Origin: Corythucha ciliata
Taxonomy: Eukaryota > Arthropoda > Insecta > Hemiptera > Tingidae
Length of the DNA stretch: 64,000 bases
Direction: 5' to 3'
NCBI GenBank assembly: GCA_038030265.1
Contig: CM075943.1
Location: 35,154,001-35,218,000, forward strand
Position numbers and translations under genes: made by a program. Below the pieces are notes generated by a model. That model was not told the origin of the DNA, ran no database searches, and saw only the letters and a list, made by a program, of their open reading frames with translations. Shown piece by piece: positions 1 to 10,539 of the stretch (within the stretch, counting starts at the first letter, position 1; each line of letters starts with the position of its first letter).

Positions 1-1102
1 GCCAGCTGTCAATTCTTTTATGGCCCTCGTAGGAAGTGTAAAAAATTATTAAAAACTTCTACTGTTTGTCAGCTTTCGAATGGCCTGCTTAGTTTTGGAT
101 TATTCTTTTTTTCTTCCGAGATAGAAGTAAAAACGCGTGAAAAAACCACCAAAAGTATCCGTAGGCCTCTCCAGTTCATGGTGATTGTAATGCGGTTGGT
201 GGTGGATGTGGGTGTTTTTTATTTTTATTTATTTATTTGCACAATCACATTTCTTAACCAACAAGAATTATTTATTTTATTGTTTTATTATTTCAATAAT
301 AGCGGAATCCAACCCAAGGCTCAATCCAAAGGTGCCTGTACACTGCGCGAAACTTCCTCGCGAAACAGTTTCGCGAGGAAGCCTCGCGCAACGTGGGGTG
401 TTTACACTAAGCGAAACAATTGAGGCGAGTCAAGCGAGGCAAGGTGAGCCACCAGTTTGGGCGAGGCAGCCATGCCAAGAGGAATTGTTTTTTCGGTGCC
501 GGGGACTGCGGTGGCCTTGTTGGTTGCGACCGAACGAGGACAAACGAACGACACAATAATAAAAAACAAATAAAAAAGTTTCACCCGGTCACTATCTGCG
601 TCACCGAAAATGAACGCTACTTCTACTTCATTCACTATTTCCTCAGCACCCACCCCCTTTCACCGCGAGACAAAAGGGGCGTCTACACTAAGCGAAACAA
701 GAAGGGTGAAACACTTTGATGCGCGCTAAAAAACCGACAACGGTTGGCTCGCCTCGAGACTGCCTCGGGCAACGTGTTTCGGGGTGAAACATACATTTAC
801 ATTACGCGAGACTTGACTCGCGAAACTGTTTCGCGCAGTGTAAAGGCACCTCAAGATCATGACGGGAATTTTCAACTAACTGAAGAGGTCGAGGGCGCGC
901 TCGTGGAAGCAATTGCCTTGCCTGAAGGCGTGCTTAAAAACTTATACTTTTGGGGGCTTTTTTTTGCGCGTTGTTGCTTCTATCTCGGAAGAAAAAAGAA
1001 TAATCCAGAACTAAGCAGGCCATTCGAAAGCTGACAAACAGTAGAAGTTTTTAATAATTTTTTACACTCCCTACGAGGGCCATGAAAGAATTGACAGCTG
1101 GC
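1..1102. mobile_element. Terminal-inverted-repeat DNA element (non-autonomous), left edge at window start
   Basis: Bases 1-127 are repeated almost perfectly in inverted orientation at 976-1102, and weaker matching continues inward to about 155 and 945. The outer end reads GCCAGCTGTCAATTCTTT. A second inverted repeat lies inside (about 331-350 against 829-850, around TACACTGCGCGAAAC), so the inside is probably another short element. No transposase is encoded; the short open frames here are unconvincing. The arms may extend left of the window, so target-site duplication cannot be judged. Confidence 0.8.
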
Positions 1103-1190
1103 TGAAAGACTAGGAGTTTTCTGGAAATCTAAGAAGTTGTCTGTTCAGCAGCAATTTAAGCATTTAAATATTGATCGATTTAGAGATGAA

Positions 1191-1447
1191 AATATCCAAT
1201 CCTACAGAGAATTTAGTGCTCTTTCCAATGGCTTCTTTTAAATTTCAATGAGCTCAATGACCATTTTTACATCAGGTACAGACGATTTACTAAGGAAAAC
1301 CGTGGGTACATTAAAAATTAGGAAAACCCCGATGATCTCCAAAACCATAAGTAATCGGACCATGGTGCATAGGGTCATTTTGGTTCCAAATGTGACCAAG
1401 AATCACCCATTTCATTTATGCCAGACTTTTCCGTTACACCCTGGATA
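1191..1447. repeat. Dispersed repeat ending in TTACACCCTG (SLC46 copy A 3' flank)
   Basis: About 257 bases that recur as part of the tandem duplication at 3795-4051 and as a diverged copy at about 30690-30922. Shared words include CTCTTTCCAA near the start and AAGAATCACCCATTTCA near the end, finishing in TTACACCCTG followed by GATAG or TATAG. A more distant relative lies at about 10900-11100. The end motif resembles the terminal inverted repeats of Tc1/mariner-like non-autonomous elements common in arthropods; that assignment is inference. Confidence 0.65.
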
Positions 1448-1722
1448 GCCAAACCTGTGAAGTAAGTGAGCTGCTCAAAATCGGCAATCTAATAGATCGT
1501 ATGTCGTTTATTTTAACAACAGTGGCCCCGTTGTAAAACTCAAAAAATTGCTCAGCACTTGATGAGGTTTTATTTTCAACACATGCAAAATCAGAGGAAA
1601 GGATTAATCGCAATTAATCGTTTATAAATTTACAAGTTAGTTGTGATAAATCCTAAAAATTGCATATTTTATATACAGAAGGTATGTGTAGGTACACGTC
1701 AAAAAAAATTGTCTGGGACATA

Positions 1723-3721
1723 TCACAAGACGGGATCGTAGCATTTCATTGCTTTACAGATTACGTCGTTCGAATCGTCGTCTATTAATTCCTGATTTAG
1801 GTCGGTAGATCCCACATTCGCTCGACGGATTAGGTACAAAACGACGCTTTAAATGAATGAAATCCATACCGTTATTTTCAGTGTAGTAATTCCTCATTTA
1901 TGCATGGAGGTTTTGTCACTTACAGAACTATCAGAAAACTTGTAGCCGATATAATGGAAGTTGTGAAAAAAACCGCTAAAGGTGACCACGTTACGCAAGC
2001 GGCGTAGACAGTCGTGTACAACAGACTCGAAAATATGGCAACGATCGAGTTCAGTAGAGCCATCAAAACCATTATTACTCCTTTTAATGCAAAAAAATTG
2101 TTTGTACAGCTGTACACAAATATAAAAAGGTACATACCAGATTCTTCTTCGTCGACGATTTTCGTTGCCATTGATTTATTTAGCATGAGAACAACGAGTG
2201 ATGTGCATCCAACGATAGACCCCATAAAAAGCATGATCGGCGTCCGCGCGAAGCCGTCAATAAGCGACGCAGCACATTTCAAGACGTAGGCTCCGGCTAA
2301 TAGAGGAGCGTCTGATATTCCCAGCCATTTGCTGAATATTGCTAAAGACAAAACAGTTCCACAAACTGTGGTGGAACAGTAAGCGGGTCATATAAGACCA
2401 GCATTCAACTTTTGTAAAGGTTAAATTGACTATTTACACTTACAGCTGATTAAAAGAGACGCGGCGGAATACACATTGTATTGTCCTAGGTCCCAATTGA
2501 ATGAGATGGTGACAGCAAGGTATTTAACCTGTGATTCACCTGTGTCAATAGGGGAATCAAATAACGATGGGTGTTTTGAAAACGTTGGAAATATTTTCAT
2601 TATAATGTACCTGCAATAAATAAGTTACTCAGGACATCAGCAATTATTAGAAGACATAAAATTGTACGACGATTCAATGGCCTTTGTCTGACCACCGTCT
2701 TATAGATAGAGATGGCATGTTTCCTGGTGAAGAATTTCGCCTTGTTTTCCACCTGAGTATAAGAATGTTGTGAAAAAAACTTCGCGTTACTTTGTATGGC
2801 AAATAATACCTCGTCGACACTTTCAGGAAGAAAAAAAATTACGTAAATTAACAGCACCATAAAAAAGAGAGCGTTAATCGCGAACACTGAGACAAATCCC
2901 CAGTAACTTCCTTTATTGAATACCACAGGGCTGAGTAAAGTACTTGCTAACATAATGGCGTACTCTAGAGACAAAGCAACTCCCAGTCTTTGGGAATGTA
3001 GAATCATTCATGATAGTTATAGTTAGTGTGTCATTTTCTCTTTACCGGAAAGATCTGTTCTGTTCGTTTGTTATGTCTGTGAGATAACAAATAGCCATAA
3101 TTGTTGTTACCGTAGTTCCTCCCGTGAAAAGCCATATTAAAGAAGGAACTAGTAATAGGTAGGGGTGAATACTATGCGACATCGACAGACAGGTAAAAAT
3201 GGTCCAGTAGACTAGCTGACCTGTAAATAATGTGCGAATTAATTTACCGGTCGTACTTGTTTCGCGGCTCATCTCAGTTCCCCTACTAGCTACGCCAACG
3301 ATCATAAACGGCTTTCGACCATTGGTGTCGCTCCAGGATCCGGCGAAAAATCCTAGAAAAGCCGGGCCTAAATGTGACATCCATTGAGAAATAGCGATAA
3401 GGCGAGACACTGACTCGTGTACTTCTTCGTAGTTCTCCCTGTTTGTTCTGCACTGTTCGAGTGACCCGTATCCGTACCATGTACAGTACTGTCGGATGTA
3501 CAAATTGGTCGTCACGCTTCCTGTGAATTAAATTTTTGTTGCGCTGTTATGCAAATTGAGAAGAAATCTATTTTCGTTAGCTACCTACATAAATGTTTAT
3601 CTTCAAAATAATGAAAGTATTGGAAATGTCTACCTGCAAATGAAGCACAGAACCCTAACGACAGCAGTACGGGTTCGACGGTGACACGAAAGCGTTCGTG
3701 CTTTGATTTCCCAACAGTCAT
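1723..3721 (-). CDS. SLC46-type major facilitator transporter, copy A (intact)
   Basis: Seven exons on the minus strand: 3634-3721, 3046-3520, 2611-2987, 2444-2539, 2138-2365, 1924-2080 and 1723-1846, joined by GT-AG introns that keep one frame of 514 aa. The protein begins MTVGKSKHERFRV and shows about 12 hydrophobic segments, the N-half signature GSWSDTNGRKP after TM2 (the MFS loop 2-3 motif) and the family-like GESQVKYL start of the second half. SLC46 members are proton-coupled carriers of folate, haem or muropeptide-like ligands in plasma or lysosomal membranes; the substrate cannot be read here. The stop lies in exon 7 after an acidic tail rich in Asp and Asn. Intron 2 is only 58 bases. 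Other MFS families are less likely because of length, exon order and the conserved pattern. Confidence 0.82.
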
Positions 3722-4326
3722 TCTATATTTTTTAGCTCTACAACGCTTCAGACTGGCAATTATCTAGTAACGTTAACGTTTTTTGCTAAGATAAAATATC
3801 CAATCCTACAGAGAATTTAGTGCTCTTTCCAATGGCTTCTTTTAAATTTCAATGAGCTCAATGACCATTTTTACATCAGGTACAGACGATTTACTAAGGA
3901 AAACCGTGGGTACATTAAAAATTAGGAAAACCCCGATGATCTCCAAAACCATAAGTAATCGGACCATGGTGCATAGGGTCATTTTGGTTCCAAATGTGAC
4001 CAAGAATCACCCATTTCATTTATGCCAGACTTTTCCGTTACACCCTGGACAGCCAAACCTGTGAAGTAAGTGAGCTCCTCAAAATCGGCAATCTAATAGA
4101 CCGTATGTCGTTTATTTTAACAACAGTGGCCCCGTTGTAAAACTCAAAAAATTGCTCAGCACTTGATGAGGTTTTATTTTCAACACATGCAAAATCAGAG
4201 GAAAGGATTAATCGCAATTAATCGTTTATAAATTTACAAGTTAGTTGTGATAAATCCTAAAAATTGCATATTTTATATACAGAAGGTATGTGTAGGTACA
4301 CGTCAAAAAAAATTGTCTGGGACATA

Positions 4327-6324
4327 TCACAAGACGGGATCGTAGCATTTCATTGCTTTACAGATTACGTCGTTCGAATCGTCGTCTATTAATTCCTGAT
4401 TTAGGTCGGTAGATCCCACATTCGCTCGACGGATTAGGTACAAAACGACGCTTTAAATGAATGAAATCCATACCGTTATTTTCAGTGTAGTAATTCCTCA
4501 TTTATGCATGGAGGTTTTGTCACTTACAGAACTATCAGAAAACTTGTAGCCGATATAATGGAAGTTGTGAAAAAAACCGCTAAAGGTGACCACGTTACGC
4601 AAGCGGCGTAGACAGTCGTGTACAACAGACTCGAAAATATGGCAACGATCGAGTTCAGTAGAGCCATCAAAACCATTATTACTCCTTTTAATGCAAAAAA
4701 ATTGTTTGTACAGCTGTACACAAATATAAAAAGGTACATACCAGATTCTTCTTCGTCGACGATTTTCGTTGCCATTGATTTATTTAGCATGAGAACAACG
4801 AGTGATGTGCATCCAACGATAGACCCCATAAAAAGCATGATCGGCGTCCGCGCGAAGCCGTCAATAAGCGACGCAGCACATTTCAAGACGTAGGCTCCGG
4901 CTAATAGAGGAGCGTCTGATATTCCCAGCCATTTGCTGAATATTGCTAAAGACAAAACAGTTCCACAAACTGTGGTGGAACAGTAAGCGGGTCATATAAG
5001 ACCAGCATTCAACTTTTGTAAAGGTTAAATTGACTATTTACACTTACAGCTGATTAAAAGAGACGCGGCGGAATACACATTGTATTGTCCTAGGTCCCAA
5101 TTGAATGAGATGGTGACAGCAAGGTATTTAACCTGTGATTCACCTGTGTCAATAGGGGAATCAAATAACGATGGGTGTTTTGAAAACGTTGGAAATATTT
5201 TCATTATAATGTACCTGCAATAAATAAGTTACTCAGGACATCAGCAATTATTAGAAGACATAAAATTGTACGACGATTCAATGGCCTTTGTCTGACCACC
5301 GTCTTATAGATAGAGATGGCATGTTTCCTGGTGAAGAATTTCGCCTTGTTTTCCACCTGAGTATAAGAATGTTGTGAAAAAAACTTCGCGTTACTTTGTA
5401 TGGCAAATAATACCTCGTCGACACTTTCAGGAAGAAAAAAAATTACGTAAATTAACAGCACCATAAAAAAGAGAGCGTTAATCGCGAACACTGAGACAAA
5501 TCCCCAGTAACTTCCTTTATTGAATACCACAGGGCTGAGTAAAGTACTTGCTAACATAATGGCGTACTCTAGAGACAAAGCAACTCCCAGTCTTTGGGAA
5601 TGTAGAATCATTCATGATAGTTATAGTTAGTGTGTCATTTTCTCTTTACCGGAAAGATCTGTTCTGTTCGTTTGTTATGTCTGTGAGATAACAAATAGCC
5701 ATAATTGTTGTTACCGTAGTTCCTCCCGTGAAAAGCCATATTAAAGAAGGAACTAGTAATAGGTAGGGGTGAATACTATGCGACATCGACAGACAGGTAA
5801 AAATGGTCCAGTAGACTAGCTGACCTGTAAATAATGTGCGAATTAATTTACCGGTCGTACTTGTTTCGCGGCTCATCTCAGTTCCCTACTAGCTACGCCA
5901 ACGATCATAAACGGCTTTCGACCATTGGTGTCGCTCCAGGATCCGGCGAAAAATCCTAGAAAAGCCGGGCCTAAATGTGACATCCATTGAGAAATAGCGA
6001 TAAGGCGAGACACTGACTCGTGTACTTCTTCGTAGTTCTCCCTGTTTGTTCTGCACTGTTCGAGTGACCCGTATCCGTACCATGTACAGTACTGTCGGAT
6101 GTACAAATTGGTCGTCACGCTTCCTGTGAATTAAATTTTTGTTGCACTGTTATGCAAATTGAGAAGAAATCTATTTTCGTTAGCTACCTAAATAAATGAT
6201 TATCTTCAAAATAATGAAAGTATTGGAAATGTCTACCTGCAAATGAAGCACAGAACCCTAACGACAGCAGTACGGGTTCGACGGTGACACGAAAGCGTTC
6301 GTGCTTTGATTTCCCAACAGTCAT
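4327..6324 (-). pseudogene. SLC46-type transporter, copy B (single-base frameshift in exon 2)
   Basis: Exons correspond to copy A shifted by 2603-2604: 6237-6324, 5650-6123, 5215-5591, 5048-5143, 4742-4969, 4528-4684 and 4327-4450. In exon 2 a run of four C in copy A (near 3280) is three in copy B (near 5884), so the frame breaks after GVASR and stops almost at once, about 110 residues into the protein. All splice sites and the other exons remain intact, so the lesion is young or is a base-calling error in a homopolymer. If real, translation gives a truncated protein with only the first membrane segments. If it is an error, this is a second functional transporter. Confidence 0.75.
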
Positions 6325-6397
6325 TCTATATTTTTTAGCTCTACAACGCTTCAGACTGGCAATTATCTAGTAACGTTAACGTTTTTTGCTAAGATAA

Positions 6398-9220
6398 AAC
6401 ACGGAAATAAAAATTAGTCTTTGTTTATTCGTTTAGATGTGCAAATATTTAAATATTTGGTAGAAAAAGTCATGACAAAGATGTAATGTTCTTAAAGTGG
6501 GTGTTAAATTAGGAGAACGTATAAACATTTCGTTGTTTCATTTTGATCACGCATGGCTCGACACTCGCTCGGAACCACATTCCAGGGCTATTTACAAATT
6601 CGGAAACTCGGTCGAATTTCGATTGCAAAATATGCGTGGCCAATTTGCAGTTGAAATTGGGTCAAATTTAAAACGGGTCAAAGCGGCCAATAACGCAGGA
6701 ATCACGTGAAGAATGACGTCAAATTCCCTAATGCGCAGTGTCGTCCAATTTGTAACAATTTTCGCAAAAACTCTTTATATTTGTGGGCGGTTTTTTAAAA
6801 AGATTTTGGGCAATTTTTTCAGTGTCGTACAGCTTGAGGTTGTCTTAGAAAATTGTGACACCCCCTATATCACCCTACCCAGCACCAGCACCGGCTTTTG
6901 ACGTTCTCAGAAAGAACGAAGGAAGTCAAAAGTTGTGGTATAATAAAAGAGGTCGTAATGCAGCAATATGAAATAATTAAATATGTTTGTATTATGCCTT
7001 CAATGTTTTAAAAACTCTCTGACCATTACCCTCCTCCCACCACAGTCGTACCCTTCGCTACATGGCTACATCCCATCAATCTATCGTCCAATCATACCCT
7101 GAGGATTTAATTTTGATCCCCTCCCACAGCATAAATCTTATACCTACGCCCTGGCCACGGTTCAAAACGCCTAATTCGTAATATCGGTAAACGCGGATTA
7201 ATGGGACAATGAAAAAACACTGGAAGGGGACAATAACTTGGCGCATATGCCGTATGGCTTCATAGGTAGTGTAACAAATTGAATCACGAGTAGTGGTGGA
7301 GAGGATGAGGACTTTCACGTGCGACCACAGGAAGAAATGTTTTTTTTTTTATTTAAGAGGAAGAAGTGGAAGACCCCCAAACGACGCTACGCGTACGGGG
7401 AGGAAAGAGTTGAGATGTATCAGAAGGCTTTTTAGTTGCAGTTCAACCCCTAAACGAGTTCTGTACTTCTTATATTGTCGCGTTTTACGTTTCTTTCGGT
7501 AGATAAAATTCAAACATTTATTGTAGTGCGTGATAATTTTATTAAATTTGAAAAAATCAACAATTTTTTTGAACGTCCCCGAAATTACAGCACCTTTTTT
7601 GTTCGTTAGAGTGATATTGAGAGCGAAAGGAAGCCCCCCTGTTTACGTGTAAGTGAAAATTAAATCCTTTTTACTCTTGGTGGGTAGCCTAATTTAATTG
7701 ATCCGTTCAAAAACGTCAAGAACGGCGTTATGTAATTATAACTATCCTCCGATACCTATCCAAAGTCATTGCGTCAAAGCACATCAGTCAGAAGCCAGAA
7801 TTGTCCTTTGCTTTCTACTGTTATTTTTACTTAAATTTTCTCCGACACTCTCCAGCCTCAGGGCGGACTTGCAAAATCAAGACGTGACCGTTGAAATATT
7901 GACAGAGGTCGTGAGCTGGTATAAATTAAGGACAAAAATGTTTCGAAAGTTTCATTTTTTGTCGTCCGCCGAACGATATACCCTTGGTATCATAATATTG
8001 TGGATTACGAGTGTGGAATTTCAATTTTTTTCTGTTGCCCTTACTGGAGTTATTTTAAAATTCTGTGGTTATCTCTGCTGGCAACAACAGTTTCCAAAGT
8101 AGTACTTGCACCTGAATTTGAAATGACAAAGAGACGGGACCGAAAAATAGGAGAGCACTGCAACTTTTTCTCTCTCGAAAATGTCCAAATGCAGGCCACG
8201 GCCGAATGAAACCCGCCTATTTCACTTCTTTCATGTAGAGCATAAGACGGACCAGTTTTTGTACTTCTCCTATAATGGCACCTTTAGTCAATAATAGTTG
8301 AATGTAGTGGTTTCCCCCATTTCTTCTCTCGCCAGAAATCACACCAAGGATGTTGCGTTTTCAGCATCAATTCTCTACTTAACCAAAATAGAGAAGATAA
8401 CAAAAAAAGGTCCTCCAAAGGAAGCGATAGAAACGTTTTTTGTTTGTTCGTTTGTTTTTTTTTTTTAACGAAAAAGGACATCCGAAAATAAAAAAAAATG
8501 TTTATTAAATCCTCTGCGTTTTGTTTTTTTTGGCTTTGAATTTTAACATCTACTTGATAGATTTGTTTTTAAAGCCCCCTAGAAAGGAAATGTTGCTCAA
8601 CTGAATTCATTGGCCTTCCTATTATATTAGCTGCGTGCTTGACTGTTTCGTTGGTTTTTCAAGTTTCGAAACATGGATAATCATTAGGCGTGTTCATTTC
8701 TACCGTCGGTTATTTCTTTAGCTTATTAGTGCGTTGGAGGGGGAGCAGGGGGGAAAGAAGAACCCCTGCCGGAGCTCTTAGTTGTTTGCCAGGAAAAAGA
8801 AGTTGCAACTGCAGGTATTTCGTTTGTTGTTTCAATTTGGAAATACATCCCCTCAGTTTTAGGTGTGAAGTTACTTCAAAATGGGTGAATATTTTCGAGT
8901 AACGTGCCAGTTGTCCAAAATAAACTGTTCGGCGGATTGTCATTTTTTGAGCTACACCACTAATTTTGGCACCGACAGTAAGATTTTATCGCTGGATTGT
9001 TAGTTGTAGAGTTTCAGTGGTTTCTTGGGCTGAATTGAACAGATTCTACACCAACGAGTCAGTTTTCAGCGTCAAAATTACCAATTTTTGGCCTAAAGGA
9101 TTAGTTAGTTCACGACAGAAGTGTGTCTGATCGAAAATGGGCGTTTGTGTAACGTATGACCGGGGTTTTAAAGTTATATTTCCAGTTAAATGTACCTTGA
9201 TATTGATTTTTAGGGATGAA
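6398..9220. other. Gene-poor stretch, nothing recognised
   Basis: AT-rich DNA with homopolymer runs. The longest open frame (7698-8102, +) has no recognisable domain, no good splice context and a residue composition typical of chance. I see no RNA gene or clear repeat. Confidence 0.5.
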
Positions 9221-9241
9221 CTGCCTAGTTTTGCGGACAAA

Positions 9242-9390
9242 CAGTAAGTTTATAGGCCGGATTGTCGGCTACTGGAATTTTCGGTTTCTTGGCGTCTTTG
9301 ATGTAAAAATTATTATTTATATCGTGGACTCGGACAAACTCGTTCCATTTTATTGGTTCTATCATTGAATAAACCCTACAAAAAAAACTA
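9242..9390 (-). other. Possible orphan exon, product unknown
   Basis: On the minus strand a T-rich tract ending in GTAG precedes an open frame of about 48 codons starting VYSMIEPIKWNEFVRV and running through KDAKKPKIPVADNPAY. Its residue mix (charged, aromatic, few Ser/Leu runs) looks like coding sequence, unlike the surrounding frames. I do not recognise the family and find no partner exon nearby. It could be a relic of a gene fragment or chance. Confidence 0.22.
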
Positions 9391-10333
9391 ACATTTTTGT
9401 CAGTCGTCTCGCAGTAAAAACCCTTCATTAGTGCTCGCGAGCCAGCTTGACGAGCCCAATAAACCAATTACTCAATTCGGGAGTTAACCTGGCTTCCTGC
9501 CCAGACCACTCAACAGGGCCCCACAAATGACTCCACTGCGGCACTTACCTTTTTTTCTGGAGAGAAAAATAAAATATTCCTGACGTTTTTACCGACGTAT
9601 TTACTGAAAATGACTAACTGCGGCTAAAATGACAGTTTGAAAGTCCTGTGGGTTTCTTAACGAAAATCTTTCAGTAAAATATTTTTAGTCTACATATATA
9701 AAAGGGCTAAAGTTTTCAAATGTGTATCGAACTATTCGACGAGAAAATGTACTCGCTTGCATTTCGTGGCATCCTTGTAAAGCGGGAAGAGTACCGAATT
9801 CCCGTGCAACACTATGCTAATTGTAATCCTCCTGCATATTCAGGCAGGATGTTGTACATCCCCTTGACCGCCCTGGCCCCAAAAATTAAACGTGATTTTA
9901 AACACATTTTTCGAGCGAGTGTTAGGCCTTTCGCATGACGTTTGTCACAGAGGAAAGAGGACATTCGTCAAGGGATAATTTTTAGTGGAGCAATTGAGAC
10001 CTATAATTATAATCACCTTGCTAGAGTCTAGCCGACTTTTTCCGAATTTTGGGAAGTTATTGTCGATCCAAGTACATCAGCTTCGACCTAAGACCCTCGT
10101 ACTGTTTTATCACCATTGAGGATGCCCTAACTGAGTGAAACCCGGTTTTGATTTAAAGAGCAATAAAAGTGTGTGCAGACGACATCTTTCTAGCGAATTT
10201 GTTGACCTTTGTTTTGTTTTAAAAAGTTTGTGAATTTTGGTTTTATGAATTAGCAAAACCGTTCCAAAGGTGTGCTTGGTAATCTGAAGGATCGTTTAAG
10301 TGGAATAGGTAATAGATGCCACACAATTGAGTA

Positions 10334-10497
10334 CCAGGTATACCGAGAGTAGAGAGACCGAATTTCTGCTATATTGGGCAAACGGCACAGCAATAGCCAG
10401 CCTCCTGAGAGACGTCCTCAATGCCACAAGAGACCTCGCCAGGGCCAATTTGTTAAATTTTAAGGAGATCAAGGGTTTTGGATCGGTGAGTCAAGTC
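10334..10497 (+). other. Possible orphan exon, product unknown
   Basis: A frame begins after TGAGTACCAG and ends at TTTGGATCG followed by the donor GTGAGT. The peptide contains ETEFLLYWANGTAIASLL and then RDLARANLLNFKEIKGFGS, which looks coding-like. No neighbouring exon was found within the flanking kilobases, and I cannot name a family. Confidence 0.2.
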
Positions 10498-10539
10498 TCG
10501 AGCCCAAGACAATCTCGACTGATATATGGATGATTTGTC

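Larger units (their letters stand above)
1189..6396. repeat. Tandem direct duplication of 2604 bases (units 1189-3792 and 3793-6396)
   Basis: Two head-to-tail copies, offset 2604 bases, each containing the dispersed repeat, a full SLC46-type gene and its 5' flank. I see only a handful of differences: a few substitutions (for example near 1446/4050 and 3542/6145) and one deleted C near 5884. The two ends share the 4-base word AAAA, consistent with microhomology-mediated duplication. The near identity means a very recent event, or a collapsed/duplicated haplotype in the assembly. Confidence 0.93.

Noticed and set aside
2014..2289. Plus-strand frame opposite the SLC46 gene (also at 4618-4893)
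   Set aside because: Shadow of minus-strand exons 5 and 6; the minus strand carries the spliced conserved protein.
7698..8102. 134-codon plus-strand open frame
   Set aside because: No recognisable domain, Phe/Leu/Ser-rich composition typical of AT-rich chance frames, no splice or promoter context.
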